From: Prostheceraeus crozeri
Lineage: Eukaryota > Platyhelminthes > Polycladida > Euryleptidae
Length of the DNA: 64,000 nt
Reading direction: 5' to 3'
Assembly: GCA_907163375.1 (NCBI GenBank)
Contig: CAJQUW010001797.1
Span: 1 to 64,000, forward strand
The position numbers were made by a program, and so were the translations under genes. This document shows positions 39,186 to 49,479 of the stretch, piece after piece; the stretch's first letter is position 1, and every line of letters starts with the position of its first letter. The notes beneath the pieces were generated by a model. That model was not told the origin of the DNA. It searched no databases and was given only the letters and a program-made list of their open reading frames with translations.

Positions 39186-41325
39186 ATGGATGGTAAGCCA
39201 GCTAAACGTCAAAAGTTTGTTGGACTTCTTTGGAAAGCAAGCTGCAGATGATGATTTATCATCCTCGCCAACGTCGACTCTACCTGCAGATGCGGAGCCA
39301 TCATTGCCATCAATGGCCTCGTCTCAAGAGACTGAAAGAACACAAGAAAATGACGTGAAAGGAGATGTCGATGAAACCTGGTCAGCCAAACAAAAACTCA
39401 TCTTCATGCAAGCTAACGAATGGCTTATTATCAAGAATGGAAAGCTTGGGTGCAGTTTCTGTAGAGACTTTAAGACATCGAACTTGGGACCATACAGTAA
39501 GCAAGGTGTCCATGTATCGAGAGAATGGGCAGCATGCGAAATATCTGCTGTCGACAGCACAAATGACGAAGCGGACAAAGCCAGTCGCCAGAAGCATTTA
39601 AGAAACAAAGTGTATAGGCACAGGGACTCGAACGCTCACTGCGCTGTGCAAAAAATTATGCAGGAAGGGAAATTGGACCACATCGGAACTCTGTCGGCAC
39701 AAATGGAAAATCGAAGCAAAACGACCACTACAAAATGCCTCAGAATGGAATACTACATTGCCAAAAATAATCGGCCCGATACAGACTATGAAACATTGAT
39801 AGATCTTTAAGAGACCATTGGCGTAGATTTGGGTCGAAATTTGCATTCTCATGACACATGTACAAGAATGATTGAAGTGATCTCGAGCACAATGCGTCGC
39901 TAACTCTGTGAGAAGATCAGAGGGAGCAAAAATGGAATCTCATTGATCATCGACGAATCAACCTCGTTATCGAAGCGATCATGTCTGATCATTTGCATGC
40001 GTTCAAAGATAACCCCGGAGGATCCTCCATTGAATGTTTTTCTAGACCTTGTTGAACTTCCTGCCCAGAATGCATCCACTGTGTTGAACTGCTTGATGAC
40101 ATCGCTAAAAGCCAATGGTTTTGATGACGCCTACCTGTCCTCCCATTTGATTTCCTTGTGCACTGATGGAGCCTCCGTGATGCTAGGAAAGCAAAGCGGT
40201 GTAGGAGCGCAGCTGAAAAAGCAATTTCCATCTATTGCGTTATGGCACTGCTTGAACCACAGACTGGAGCTCAGTGTCTCTGACTCAATAAAGGCGGTGG
40301 ACGGCATTTTTCACATTCAATCTATGCTATCGAAGCTTCACAATATCAACTTATATTCCTCGAAGATGCAGTGGCAGTTGAACGATGTAGCAAGGAATCT
40401 CCATGTCATCTGAAGAAGATTGGCAAAGTGTTCGATGTGAGATGGGTTGCCTCATCGTACCGGACCGTCAACGCGATATGGAATGACCATGCCGCCCTGG
40501 TCAAGCATTTCAATGAATTATCGAGGGATGACATAGTGAAATCGAATGAAAGATACACGTATTCGGGAATAGTTTCCAAACTCACGACCAAAGAGTTTAT
40601 CCAAGATCTGGCACTCGTCAAAGATTGCTTAGCAGCACTTGCTGAATTGAGCGAAACTCTTCAAAATCGGACCATGACCATCAATATGGCAAAGAAGCAC
40701 ATTAAATGGACGATCTCTGCCCTGAAGAGCATGCAATCTGGCGTGGCTAACGGACAATATGCGTTTGACAAAATACAGGAAAATCTCAGTGTTGAGGCCG
40801 AAGGTGAACACAAAGTAACTTTCATGGGTGTTGATTTGAAGGAATTTACCAGGAGAACCCAGTACCAATCTTTCAGTCATGGTCGCTTCATTCAGGTATT
40901 GATCGATAACGTGAGCGCACGACTCTCGATTGAGACACAGGAGCCATGCTTGAAGTTGATAGATGTTCTCTACCCGGAAAACTGGCCTGAAGATTATGAC
41001 ATTCCCTGGCTTGAGGGTGAAAACACAATCCGACACCTTTGCGAGAGGTTCTTTATTCCTCAGGAAGGAATTATTCCCTCATTCCGCGAATATATGTCAA
41101 ACCCGATGAAAGTGCCTGGGCAAATTCAGAAGTGAATGATATATGGACTGGCCATGATGATCCCCGTGAGTTCCTCCGAGGCGGAACGAGGCTTTTCCCA
41201 GATGAACTTGGTTTCCACTTTAAGTAGGTCTGTGCTAACGTTACAGAACCTTCTCGTTATCGTTCGTCCCTTCTCTTTATAGGAGTCAATGGACCACCCT
41301 CCCATCTTTGGGATCCAGCTCCTAG
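39186..41325 (+). pseudogene. hAT transposase (KIAA1586-like type), inactivated
   Basis: The likely start ATG at 39,186 gives MDGKPAKRQ, after which the family sequence shifts frame to KSLLDFFGKQ. A TTF-type zinc finger follows (LGCSFC to HRDSNAHC). The RNase H-like core contains SLIIDESTSLS (catalytic Asp), LCTDGASVMLGK and LWHCLNHRLELSV. The C-terminal dimerisation motif VSSSEAERGFSQMNLVSTLS lies near 41,160-41,225. Breaks seen: the early shift, in-frame stops at about 39,808 and 39,901, a shift near 40,410, a stop at 41,133 and a shift near 41,265. About six lesions make this a dead gene, not a domesticated one. It lies centrally between the element's ends. Confidence 0.9.
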
Positions 41326-42867
41326 TCTTGCTGAATGGTCGAAGCGACACCACCATGCAACCGACAATCTCTCCAGAAAACTTATTGCTGTCATGGAGAA
41401 AGATTTGACTTCTGTCGAGAAAGTGTTCATTAAAACTACGGCTACTTAAGGATTTTAGCATTTCTGGAATGCATCCGCTTCGCAGTTTGTGCAGTGATCA
41501 ATAATATTCATGGACGCTGAAGCAGTACAAAGTATGTTCCGACAAAGTCAATAGCAACAGTGATAAATTTTTGGTTGGATCTCTGCTCATCTAGGAAGGA
41601 AGTGATATGATAAATTTTCAATTACTTGTACTTTCATATTTTGCACGGTCAGTTTTATATTTTGCCAGATCAGTGTAAAGTATGAAGGTAGAAATGATTA
41701 TTAATTTAGCAAGTTGAGTAGAGGTACTGCTGATCAAACAAATCTAACCAAAAATTGATCACAATCTGAATTTTGTCGCAAGTTCGATATATCTAAAACA
41801 ACCAGGTAATCCACATGCTATGTTCTCGCCTCATAGAGTGGCCGCTCAGATTTTCCGAGGTTGGTGGTTCGAATCTCTTTACCGACATCAATTTTTCGGC
41901 GTTCTGTTGTTTCATGCATGAACTGTCCAAATGTTATTGCTCTCAATAATCTACGTGTTTGCGTGTAGAAGCAATCCATGGAAATGGATATCGCTCGCGT
42001 TTTGCTGAGCACTTGAACATTGAATATTTTTGCTTCAGACTTTATGAGTATAGTACTTTAATATTTTGCCACTGAAGATTTCATTATCAGAATCTGCTCC
42101 TAGGAAATCCCATATTTGAGAGATGTTTTATCGTTCACATGTGCAAAACTTGTAAGTCTTGTTGTTTAAATCTTGTTTTCTGACATTGACTATGTATATC
42201 TCGTCCTCTGAGTCTGATTACGACAGCCTATATACTGTACATACGAGCAGGTGCAACATTAGTCACGTTTTTAACTTTGAATTGTTTTTGTTTTGTTTGC
42301 TGTTGAGAAAGTTTACTAATTAGTTTGTTATCAAGGGATTGTCTGCTGCTCAGGAGAGTTTTTAGAATTAATTTGAAAAGGTTTGTTATGTAGATTTTGT
42401 TTCAATCGACTATTGTGCTCTCGGAAAAGATTTTGCAGAATTTGATTTTTAAAGTTGCACTGATATTATTACACAGATTTGATGAAAACGATTTTTTATT
42501 CGCTGCATATTTCTGGAGATACATACCATACTAATAATTCTTAAGTTAAAGTAAAGGCTCCTAATCCCATAAACCTTTATTTGAGGGACAATGAAATTTC
42601 AGCTAACTTAGGTTTTCATATTAAGAAGGCTCTGTCTTTCAATTGAATCGTTTGTGAGCTATGCTTAAGAATGGCTGAGTCTGAGTTTCACCTCTATTCT
42701 AGACATATCAACGTCAAAGATTCAAGAATTTGAAGCTTTTCTGATATTTTCAGAAAGTCGAAATTTTGAAAATTCCAAAAATGACTTTATTTTCATAACC
42801 TAAAGGGGGTAGGGGTCAAAGTTGCAAAATAGGGCCTATCCACCTTTTTTCAGTCGAGCGTACCCCT
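41326..42867. other. Non-coding right arm of the hAT element
   Basis: No coding frame is recognised. A B-box-like GGTTCGAATC near 41,865 resembles tRNA-derived SINEs, but no matching A box or tail was confirmed. Confidence 0.4.
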
Positions 42868-43001
42868 GCTTTAAACCATGATAGTACCATAGCTCCGTAG
42901 ATATACTTTTAATAACGGAAAAAACTGTGATATATTTTCTTTGTTTGCGGGATATAATTTTACTATTTATTAACCCTAAATGTTAAATGGCAAACTTTCA
43001 C

Positions 43002-44349
43002 TCATTGAGTTCCAGTGTTGTAGATCGAAACTTTTGAATGGCTGATAAACACGTTCATCTTGATACAGGCATCTTCTCCAGAAGCAGGGCTTGGATTGTT
43101 GGGTTGCACTTGACGCAGAAGTTTGCCGTCCAATACTGCTGAGCACTGTTCTGAATGAATGTCTGATGTCCTTTTATATGCTCTCACTCCATTAACACTC
43201 CTGTGTCCTGTCCTTTCCATTATTAACTGCTCATCGACATTGGCTTCATAGAGTCGTGTAGCACAGGTTGCTCGTAAACTGTGATTTGTTATGTGATGAG
43301 AAATTCCTGCCTTTTCACTAATCCTCTTCATATATCCAGCCAACTTATTTCTAACCGATTGGTCGGTTTGTATACCACGTTGTGTTTGACAAATTACAGT
43401 TCTTTTTCGGTATTATATAAAATCGATTAGTATCAGCGGGTCGGACTTGGTTGAATTTCTCAAAGAATGCAACATGACATCGCGTTTTATTGTCATTTTC
43501 AAATTGTACAACTTCTTTTGCCTTATGCCTCATGTTACGTAGGCCACCAGAATTGTTTTTGGAGCACTTTTCAGTATACACGACACATTTCTTTTCATTT
43601 CCTATTTCCACTTTGAATTGGTCCATTGTTAACATGCTGTGCTCATCTCCACCTCGTAATGCAAAGTGAATACCATTCAAGTAGAAAAGAGTGTACAGCA
43701 GTTTTTCTGATGTCTCATTCCCCAAAGATTTCTCCCATAATTTCTTTTCCTCTTCAAAACTAATAACATCTGCGGATTTTCGTGGTAAGTTACAACCCAA
43801 TTTAACAGACATTTTCATTGCAGCATCCAAACATTCCTTCACATGCAAGAAACTGTTGTCATTAAAGAAATCGACTCGGTTTTTATTTGCAGATAGTGTA
43901 TTCTGAATTCCGGCTACAATTGAAACTAATGTAGCGCCTTGATATCGTTGTCCGTCGCTTCTTCTTGCTTCGTGAACAAAGCGTGCCATCACACTACAAA
44001 GTTTATTTTTGTTGTAAAAGTCTATTTCTATCTTTTGTTCCTCTAGCCAATCAGTCAAAATCTTGTAGGCCCATCTATTTCGCTTCAAGGTGTTTTTTGA
44101 CTTCCCTTCGTGATTCAAGATGTTGATCTCTTCTGTACTTATACAGTTTCCAAAGCGAGATGCTGATCCACAAGGAAGTTCTTCAGATCCAAGAGAAACA
44201 GTTTTTGTTTCATTATTTGCAGGGCCAGAAGAGGATCTTATACTTGCATGAATTTCCAGGCCACTGATCATTTCTCCAGGAAATAGACTAAAATCAATTG
44301 GATATGGCCAGTCATTCATATCATCACTCACATATGCCATGTTTTCCAC
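43002..44349 (-). pseudogene. Crypton-type tyrosine recombinase (DUF3504/KIAA1958-like), one frameshift
   Basis: ATG 44,349 opens 332 codons containing a SAM-like N-terminal DNA-binding region (about 85-170) and the catalytic start with LYTLFYLNGIHFALRGGDEH, whose Arg is the first of the tetrad. The frame is lost near 43,351. The next frame (43,343-43,002) continues in order with NHSLRATCATRLYEANVDEQ (H-x-x-R) and TGHRSVNGVRAYKR (H/R and the Tyr nucleophile region). A single small indel between P-I-G and V-R-N-K-L explains both frames. It lies between the hAT right end and the Polinton hairpins. No element ends were found. Confidence 0.85.
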
Positions 44350-44419
44350 TTAGTAGAAATGATGTCTGTAGTTTGAAATTAAAACACACGATCCTCAAGA
44401 CATAACTAGATTCATTTGA

Positions 44420-44572
44420 ATTTCCGGGATATATTTACAATACATCCCGGAAATATCATGGTTTAATAGAAATATTGCATAGATTTCTGGGAGGTACCGT
44501 ATCAACTTAAATCCCTCGAGCCTTCGGCTCTCGGGATATAAAATCATACCTCCCAGAAATCTATGTAATATT
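44420..44572. repeat. Cluster of nested hairpins near the left edge of the Polinton
   Basis: An 11-bp perfect inverted repeat (44,420-44,430 with 44,444-44,454; ATTTCCGGGAT) is followed by a 26-bp inverted repeat with one mismatch (44,471-44,496 with 44,547-44,572). Its 50-nt loop contains another hairpin, CCCTCGAGCC-TTC-GGCTCTCGGG. This may be terminal or regulatory structure of the Polinton, or an independent small element. Confidence 0.75.
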
Positions 44573-44671
44573 TACTACTTACCAATTCATTCATTAATGG
44601 ATTCTCAAGCTGGAGTGACGGACGACGGTTCATGGTTGTCTGGTGCATTGAGAATTCAATGTGAAAATGGC

Positions 44672-44698
44672 GGGCATATAATGGTGCATTATATACCC
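44672..44698. promoter_or_regulatory. 27-bp near-perfect palindrome with TATA-like arms
   Basis: GGGCATATAATG and CATTATATACCC face each other around a short centre, giving a TATA-like sequence on both strands. CTATAAAA follows at 44,711. It may be a two-way promoter at the left edge of the Polinton. Confidence 0.4.
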
Positions 44699-44933
44699 TC
44701 CAATGCCGGGCTATAAAACGTAATGAAGATGTATTTAACATCAATTATAACAAATATACAAAAAGTAAGTCAATATACAAACAAGGTAGATCCAGAAAGT
44801 GCAGGTAAGTTATACAATTATCACGAAGGAAGAAAATGGAAGACTTGAGTCTATGCATTTTATTGTAATCCCTTATAAAAAGGATTATGCCGGTCTATAA
44901 TGAGTAGTGAAAACTGTGCCCTACTTGCCACGG

Positions 44934-45120
44934 ATAGGTACATGGATAGGTACATGTAAAGTTTAGTGTTATCAATAGGTACATGGATAGGTACATGTAA
45001 AGTTTAGTGTTGTCAATAGGAACATGGATAGGTACATGGATAGGTACATGTATACTTTAGTTATCGATAGGCACATGGATAGGTACATGTATAATTCAGT
45101 GTTATCAATAGGAACTTGTA
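44934..45120. repeat. Tandem repeat of GATAGGTACATG in about 46-bp units
   Basis: About four copies of a composite unit: GATAGGTACATG once or twice, then a TAAAGTTTAGTGTTATCAA-like spacer. It sits upstream of the RING gene. The short minus-strand frames here are by-products. Confidence 0.8.
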
Positions 45121-45340
45121 TGAGATCTGTTTTACTGGATAGGTACATGTGTTTGGTACACTGTGTTTCGGAACGTCTATGATCGAACTTGTGTGGTTTG
45201 GTTCTGAGCACTTGGGTACGTACCGATAGACGTCCGTTGTTTGATTTTGAATGGGTTTGCTCAATTGCGACTATTGTGACTATTGCAACCATTGTAATCA
45301 AGATGACACATTGATTTTCCTTTTACGTAGACAAACTATG

Positions 45341-45350
45341 CTATAAATAT
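45341..45350 (+). promoter_or_regulatory. TATA box of the RING gene
   Basis: CTATAAATAT lies about 27 bp before ATG 45,376, leaving room for a very short leader. Confidence 0.45.
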
Positions 45351-45375
45351 GAGATAGTTTTTGATAACATACATA

Positions 45376-45873
45376 ATGATGACTAGTATCCCAACGTCGT
45401 GGGTTGTCGCAAGAGACCTTGGATATTCGTTCAAAGCCATAGAAACTGTAACAAATCTCAGTGAAAATATCAACGCTGGTGATTTAGTTGATCGACTAAT
45501 GGATCTAGATGAGCATGCTATGAATCACAATTTGGATCGTAGGTGGATAGAGGATTTCTCCATGCTACACTGCAATGATAGTGAAATTAGGAGGATCAAA
45601 TTGGAACGATATGGAAAGAAGGAGACATCTGACAGTGTTTTAATAAAAAGTTCTCCCAATAAAAGTGACTTCAGAAGGAAATTAGAACAAGAGACATTTA
45701 AATTATTATGTGAACGGAGCTGCGTTAAATGTTTTAAACAGGAACGATCACTTCTCTTTTTGCCATGTTCTCATAGCGTTATGTGTTCTACATGTTATGT
45801 ACCCTTTGAAACTTCATCTTGTCCCCTTTGCGATGAAGAAATATCTTCAACAGTCACTGTATATCGTTCATGA
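45376..45873 (+). CDS. UBA/RING-finger protein (IAP-like C-terminus) of the Polinton
   Basis: A probable E3 ubiquitin ligase of 165 residues from ATG 45,376; an in-frame TTG at 45,361 would add five residues but is not a likely start. The N-terminal third (TSWVVARDLGYS to DLVDRLMDL) looks like a UBA-type helical bundle. The C-terminus is a C3HC4 RING of the IAP type: CVKC, then CSHSVMC, CSTC and CPLC in order. No BIR repeat is present. RING genes related to IAPs are known cargo of some animal DNA viruses and may restrain host cell death; that role here is inference. It is the first rightward gene. Confidence 0.75.
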   Translation: MMTSIPTSWVVARDLGYSFKAIETVTNLSENINAGDLVDRLMDLDEHAMNHNLDRRWIEDFSMLHCNDSEIRRIKLERYGKKETSDSVLIKSSPNKSDFRRKLEQETFKLLCERSCVKCFKQERSLLFLPCSHSVMCSTCYVPFETSSCPLCDEEISSTVTVYRS

Positions 45874-45927
45874 TGAGTCATCATGCAGGTCTGTGATTGG
45901 TCACTATTGTGTCTTTGTGTGACTTTT

Positions 45928-45940
45928 CTATATAAGGAGG
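45928..45940 (+). promoter_or_regulatory. TATATAAGG promoter box
   Basis: CTATATAAGGAGG lies about 45 bp before ATG 45,984. An AP-1 site (TGAGTCA, 45,874-45,880, within TGATGAGTCATCA) and a CCAAT box (reverse, ATTGG) lie within 60 bp upstream. Confidence 0.6.
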
Positions 45941-45983
45941 ACATTGTACCGTTCTATTTCAAGCATAATTTGAGGCTAATACA

Positions 45984-46172
45984 ATGTCAATCAGCATGTC
46001 GTTCACTACCAACATTCCCATTTCAATAATTTACCGAAGTCAACTCTTCACGGGCAATATATTTTATTCTGCCGTGAATATAACTGGCTATAAAGCGGAT
46101 TTGGTGGATCTGATGGAGGAAATAGTGAAGTATTTCCGCTGCGGAGAGACGTTGTGGTGCAGAGAATGCTAA
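45984..46172 (+). CDS. Small Polinton protein, unknown
   Basis: 62 codons from ATG 45,984, directly behind a TATATAAGG box. I recognise no domain. A short aromatic and hydrophobic middle (IIYRSQLFTGNIFY) is the only notable feature. Its end overlaps the next frame by a few bases. Function unknown. Confidence 0.45.
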   Translation: MSISMSFTTNIPISIIYRSQLFTGNIFYSAVNITGYKADLVDLMEEIVKYFRCGETLWCREC

Positions 46173-46606
46173 TGAGAGTCGTGAACAACGCTCTTACACG
46201 AGTTGCAAGATTCTGGCTCAACGAAGTATTTCGCCCACTATCTCAAACGGAGATTGTACCGGAATACTCTCGCTGTTGGTGCAGCAGTATCCAACGGAAA
46301 CTCAACACATGTCTCCATGACATTATCACCTCCAGCTACTATGATGAGAAGGGTGAGAAGTGCAAACTGGACTTGTTCAGTGGACCGCCATCAGTAAGCA
46401 TCAATGTGGCTGCTCAAGGACATTCTGAGGTGATCAGTTTGCGGGCATACTATGCCAATATTTTAAAGACTTTCCATTTAAAGCCTTGCTGTATGTGCTG
46501 TCCTATTTCAAAACATCTAATGAAAGACATTGAGCAGCTCATAACTGCTACAAATGAGACTCTAGCCGATGTAAGTGTATATCAGTTTCCCTCTACAACT
46601 TGCTAA
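46166..46606 (+). CDS. Small Cys-containing Polinton protein, unknown
   Basis: 146 codons from ATG 46,166 (an in-frame GTG lies at 46,154). It contains a cluster LKPCCMCCPISK near residue 110 and a preceding CWCS. This could bind metal, but the spacing fits no finger I know. It overlaps the previous small frame. The polyA signal AATAAA at about 46,726 lies just before the next gene. Confidence 0.5.
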   Translation: MLMRVVNNALTRVARFWLNEVFRPLSQTEIVPEYSRCWCSSIQRKLNTCLHDIITSSYYDEKGEKCKLDLFSGPPSVSINVAAQGHSEVISLRAYYANILKTFHLKPCCMCCPISKHLMKDIEQLITATNETLADVSVYQFPSTTC

Positions 46607-46732
46607 GTGTTTTATGTAATTTTATACGTACCAGCAACAAACTCTGTGAATGCTTGTAAACTTTTGTATATAATGTTGTAAGTACTAAGCAAAAATTGTA
46701 ATTGTATTATCTATTTCCATATTAGAATAAAA

Positions 46733-47068
46733 ATGTCTGTAAAACAGAAGGCATCTTCTCGTCAATCGAAACGGTCCTTCAAACCTTCAAGTCAGTTTAA
46801 AAAGACGTTGCGAAAGTTAAACAGGATACATGATAATAAGAAGAAGTGTAAATTGATTCAAAATTCAAGTGATGATTTCATTCGTGATTTAGCTTTTGCA
46901 ATACACAAATGTCTACCTATTTACAAGCCTCTGTTGAATGCTGGCTCTTTGAATAGCATAAAAAAGTTTTCAAATCCAAGGAGTAGTGATAAGAAAAGGC
47001 GAAACTTAATTCAGCGCGGTGGTGGTGGGTTTCTAAGTATGTTAAATGATATTGGAAACAGTAATTAA
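46733..47068 (+). CDS. Small basic conserved Polinton protein (RGG-F type)
   Basis: 111 residues, strongly basic, with SSDKKRRNLIQRGGGGFLSM near the C-terminus. Many animal Polintons carry a small protein with this pattern (a helical leucine-rich middle, a K/R-rich stretch, then QRGGFL). Its function is not known to me; a DNA- or virion-associated role is inference. The start is 4 bp after an AATAAA signal, showing how tightly the genes are packed. Confidence 0.65.
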   Translation: MSVKQKASSRQSKRSFKPSSQFKKTLRKLNRIHDNKKKCKLIQNSSDDFIRDLAFAIHKCLPIYKPLLNAGSLNSIKKFSNPRSSDKKRRNLIQRGGGGFLSMLNDIGNSN

Positions 47069-47144
47069 TGGTGTAATCAATAGTCCGCTTGGAAGGATTG
47101 CAGCAACTGCTGCAATGTTAATATAAGGTTAGCGAATCATAAAG

Positions 47145-47198
47145 TGACACGTCATCACTTTGATTGATGAGTCATATATAGGTGTATATAAGGAAGAC
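47145..47198 (+). promoter_or_regulatory. CRE/AP-1 sites plus TATATAAGG box
   Basis: TGACACGTCATCA (47,145-47,157), TGAGTCA (47,168-47,174) and GTATATAAGGAAG (47,184-47,196) precede ATG 47,278 by about 80 bp. Confidence 0.6.
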
Positions 47199-47277
47199 GC
47201 TTTAATGATATTTTACCACTTTCAAGTGACAATTCATTTGCGCTGGTTGAAAGCTCCGAATTAGTACTTGTTGAAAC

Positions 47278-48012
47278 ATGACTCAGAAAATGTATACAAT
47301 CAGAGAGGAAGGTGACGCTTTTGAGCAAGATCTCTTGAAGCTTCGTCCGACACGAAAGGTGCAAGGGATTGGAAATACGTTCTACTTTCAAACCTTGAAT
47401 TATGGTGATGATGGCTTTTATCTTCAAGTTCCATTCTTCCACAGTAATGGTATGTCTACATCAGGGTATAGCAATATGAGACAAATGCGAGTGACTTTTC
47501 CAAAATGGCAACAGGTGATTCTTAAAACTATTGACTCTTTCGCGAAAGAATGTGTTGAGCTGCCTGAAAGTGCTCCCACTCATTGGAGAAAGGCATTAGA
47601 GGAAGGAGTTGGTTATAAGGAATTGCCGGAATTCGATACACTGTTTTTAAAACTATCTGATCATTTTCAAGCATTCGATCTCTTTACAAACGCGATGGAA
47701 TGTGAGGATCTCAAACGGGGCCGCTATATGGGCTTAGTTCACGTTACCGGACTTTATATTGGCTCACATGGTTCGACTGGTAAAGTCGCATCTTTACAAA
47801 TGAAGGTTCTTCAACTAGTCTATGAACCACTACCAATTGATAAATGTTTAATTAACATTGATAAGACTGCTTCAAGTGATGGGAAGGAAGAGAGCAAAAA
47901 GCGAGGTCGGAAATCTAAAGATGGGAATCCTAAATTGAAGTTGAAGCGCCAAGATGCTGACTTGAAAACTTTCTATAATCCTAATTGTGATGAGGAAACA
48001 CAAATGTTTTAA
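47278..48012 (+). CDS. Conserved Polinton protein of unknown function
   Basis: 244 residues from ATG 47,278. The best conserved-looking part is VTGLYIGSHGSTGKVASLQM near residues 158-177, followed by VLQLVYEPL, which suggests a beta-rich fold; the C-terminal 50 residues are a basic, disordered tail with KKRGRKSK. Proteins with this GLYxGxHGxxGKVxSLQ pattern recur beside the ATPase gene in animal Polintons. Nucleic-acid binding is possible but unproven. AATAAA follows at about 48,067, ending the unit. Confidence 0.65.
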   Translation: MTQKMYTIREEGDAFEQDLLKLRPTRKVQGIGNTFYFQTLNYGDDGFYLQVPFFHSNGMSTSGYSNMRQMRVTFPKWQQVILKTIDSFAKECVELPESAPTHWRKALEEGVGYKELPEFDTLFLKLSDHFQAFDLFTNAMECEDLKRGRYMGLVHVTGLYIGSHGSTGKVASLQMKVLQLVYEPLPIDKCLINIDKTASSDGKEESKKRGRKSKDGNPKLKLKRQDADLKTFYNPNCDEETQMF

Positions 48013-48153
48013 TTTGTAAATGTTTTAATTTGTAAATGTAACTTGAAAGTTTCTATTCTGAATGTAAATAAACTTGATCTGGAACATGTGTCTGTTTTGT
48101 TGTTCTAAGCAAAATTAGCGGGATGATGAGTTTAATGTTAATGGAATTATAAG

Positions 48154-48789
48154 ATGACAGATTTTCGTCTATTCACTGATCGCACAATGTGTGTCGCTGG
48201 ACCAAGTCAGTCCGGTAAAACTACATTTGTAACTGAATTGCTACAATATAGAAATGAAATGTTTAACAAGGAAATTAAGAGAGTCAAATGGTATTATGGA
48301 ATATTTCAACCACAACTACATTCTGCACTTCGCCAGAAAGGTTATGAGGTGAAGCAAGGGTTGCCATCAACTGAGGATATCAAAGCAGGTGACTTACTAG
48401 TATTAGATGATCTATTACGAGAAAGCAAATCTTCAAAGGATGTAACTGAAATGTTCATTCAAACTGCACATCATAGGGAAGCTTTTATTGTCTACATCAC
48501 CCAAAACATCTTCGATGGAGGGAAAGAGCAAAGAACTAGAAGTTTGAATACACATTATTTGGCAATATTTAAAAATCCAAGAGATAGCAGTCAGATACAT
48601 CATCTCAGTAGACAGATATTACCTCAACAACCTAAAGTACTTTCAAAAATATATGAAGATGTAACAAAGAAACCACATGGTTATCTATTTATTGATCTAA
48701 CCCAGGAATGTCCGGAACGACTTCGATTTCGAACAAATATCATACCTAATTCCGCTGAACCAATGACAGTTTTCTCGGTTCACAGTTAG
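48154..48789 (+). CDS. Packaging ATPase (FtsK/HerA, A32-like) of the Polinton
   Basis: 211 residues. Walker A is GPSQSGKT at 16-23, Walker B is LLVLDDLL at 81-88, and a sensor-like YITQN follows near 114. The short length and order match the genome-packaging ATPases of Polintons, virophages and related viruses, which pump DNA into capsids. It lies between two conserved Polinton proteins, as is usual in the family. Confidence 0.9.
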   Translation: MTDFRLFTDRTMCVAGPSQSGKTTFVTELLQYRNEMFNKEIKRVKWYYGIFQPQLHSALRQKGYEVKQGLPSTEDIKAGDLLVLDDLLRESKSSKDVTEMFIQTAHHREAFIVYITQNIFDGGKEQRTRSLNTHYLAIFKNPRDSSQIHHLSRQILPQQPKVLSKIYEDVTKKPHGYLFIDLTQECPERLRFRTNIIPNSAEPMTVFSVHS

Positions 48790-48876
48790 TTTTAAGCAAT
48801 GTACTTTGTTGCCTTATTATTTTCAAACATGTCGTATTCAAAGATGGTAGTCATTCCTCAAGAGTAGTATGTACAA

Positions 48877-49479
48877 TTGACTACATTACAAAGTGCACAG
48901 GAAGTCAAAAATATAGATCAACCTATTACGAATCAACTTAAGGAACTAACACAAAAGGATATGGAAATTCAGAAGATTAAGGATCCCTATCGACGAATGC
49001 AGTTAGCAGCTGAAAACATTGACGAGAGGCGACAGATTCGTGACAAGTTGCGACGATTTATAACCTTGTCAACACCTCGACCATATCGTGTGCGCGCTGA
49101 GCGATTATTTGACTTCATTGATCCACATGTGAAGTTCAATGAGAGAGGGGAGATAATAGATGAAACAACTGGTGATGTTATTAGAAATAGTCACATAGAT
49201 GACCTTCTACAATATGCTGTCAGAGATGTAAGGCGAAAACTAGGTGCACCACAAGGGTGGACATATTTTCAGAAAATTTTATCTGCTCAAAATGTACCTC
49301 ACAATATTATTGGAGGACCGACTGTGAATGAATTGGATAAGGGTCACTTACAAGATGGATCAAAGAGTAAAACACCCACGATGGCGGTCAAGCGAGAGCT
49401 TGCAGATCCCGATGATCTGCAACCAAAAAGAGCTACTAGGCGCTCAATGCGTGTTGCGAAGGAGTATAGTAAATATTAA
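48877..49479 (+). CDS. Conserved Polinton protein upstream of the integrase, unknown function
   Basis: About 200 residues, helical and charged (KDPYRRMQLAAENIDERRQI), then a folded-looking middle (RAERLFDFIDPHVKFNERGE) and a basic C-terminus. It is a common neighbour of animal Polinton integrases, and I know no assigned role. The start is uncertain; the frame opens at 48,877 with a non-ATG codon. Confidence 0.6.
   Translation: MTTLQSAQEVKNIDQPITNQLKELTQKDMEIQKIKDPYRRMQLAAENIDERRQIRDKLRRFITLSTPRPYRVRAERLFDFIDPHVKFNERGEIIDETTGDVIRNSHIDDLLQYAVRDVRRKLGAPQGWTYFQKILSAQNVPHNIIGGPTVNELDKGHLQDGSKSKTPTMAVKRELADPDDLQPKRATRRSMRVAKEYSKY

Larger units (their letters stand above)
36251..42868 (+). mobile_element. 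hAT DNA transposon, full length, inactive
   Basis: The element starts CAGGGTACGCTCG and ends, reversed, CAGGGGTACGCTCG: canonical hAT ends. The octamer CTTTAAAC lies immediately outside both ends (36,243-36,250 and 42,869-42,876), a perfect 8-bp target duplication. Length is 6,618 bp, longer than usual, partly because a LINE fragment is inside and the left non-coding arm is long. The transposase (39.19-41.33 kb) is broken. The intact target duplication with a dead gene suggests moderate age. Confidence 0.92.

Noticed and set aside
39186-41325. hAT-derived host gene (domesticated transposase)
   Set aside because: Multiple stops and shifts and the intact element ends with target duplication show a dead transposon.
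41815-41885. tRNA or tRNA-derived SINE
   Set aside because: There is a B-box-like GGTTCGAATC, but the flanking arms do not pair as an acceptor stem and I could not confirm an A box.
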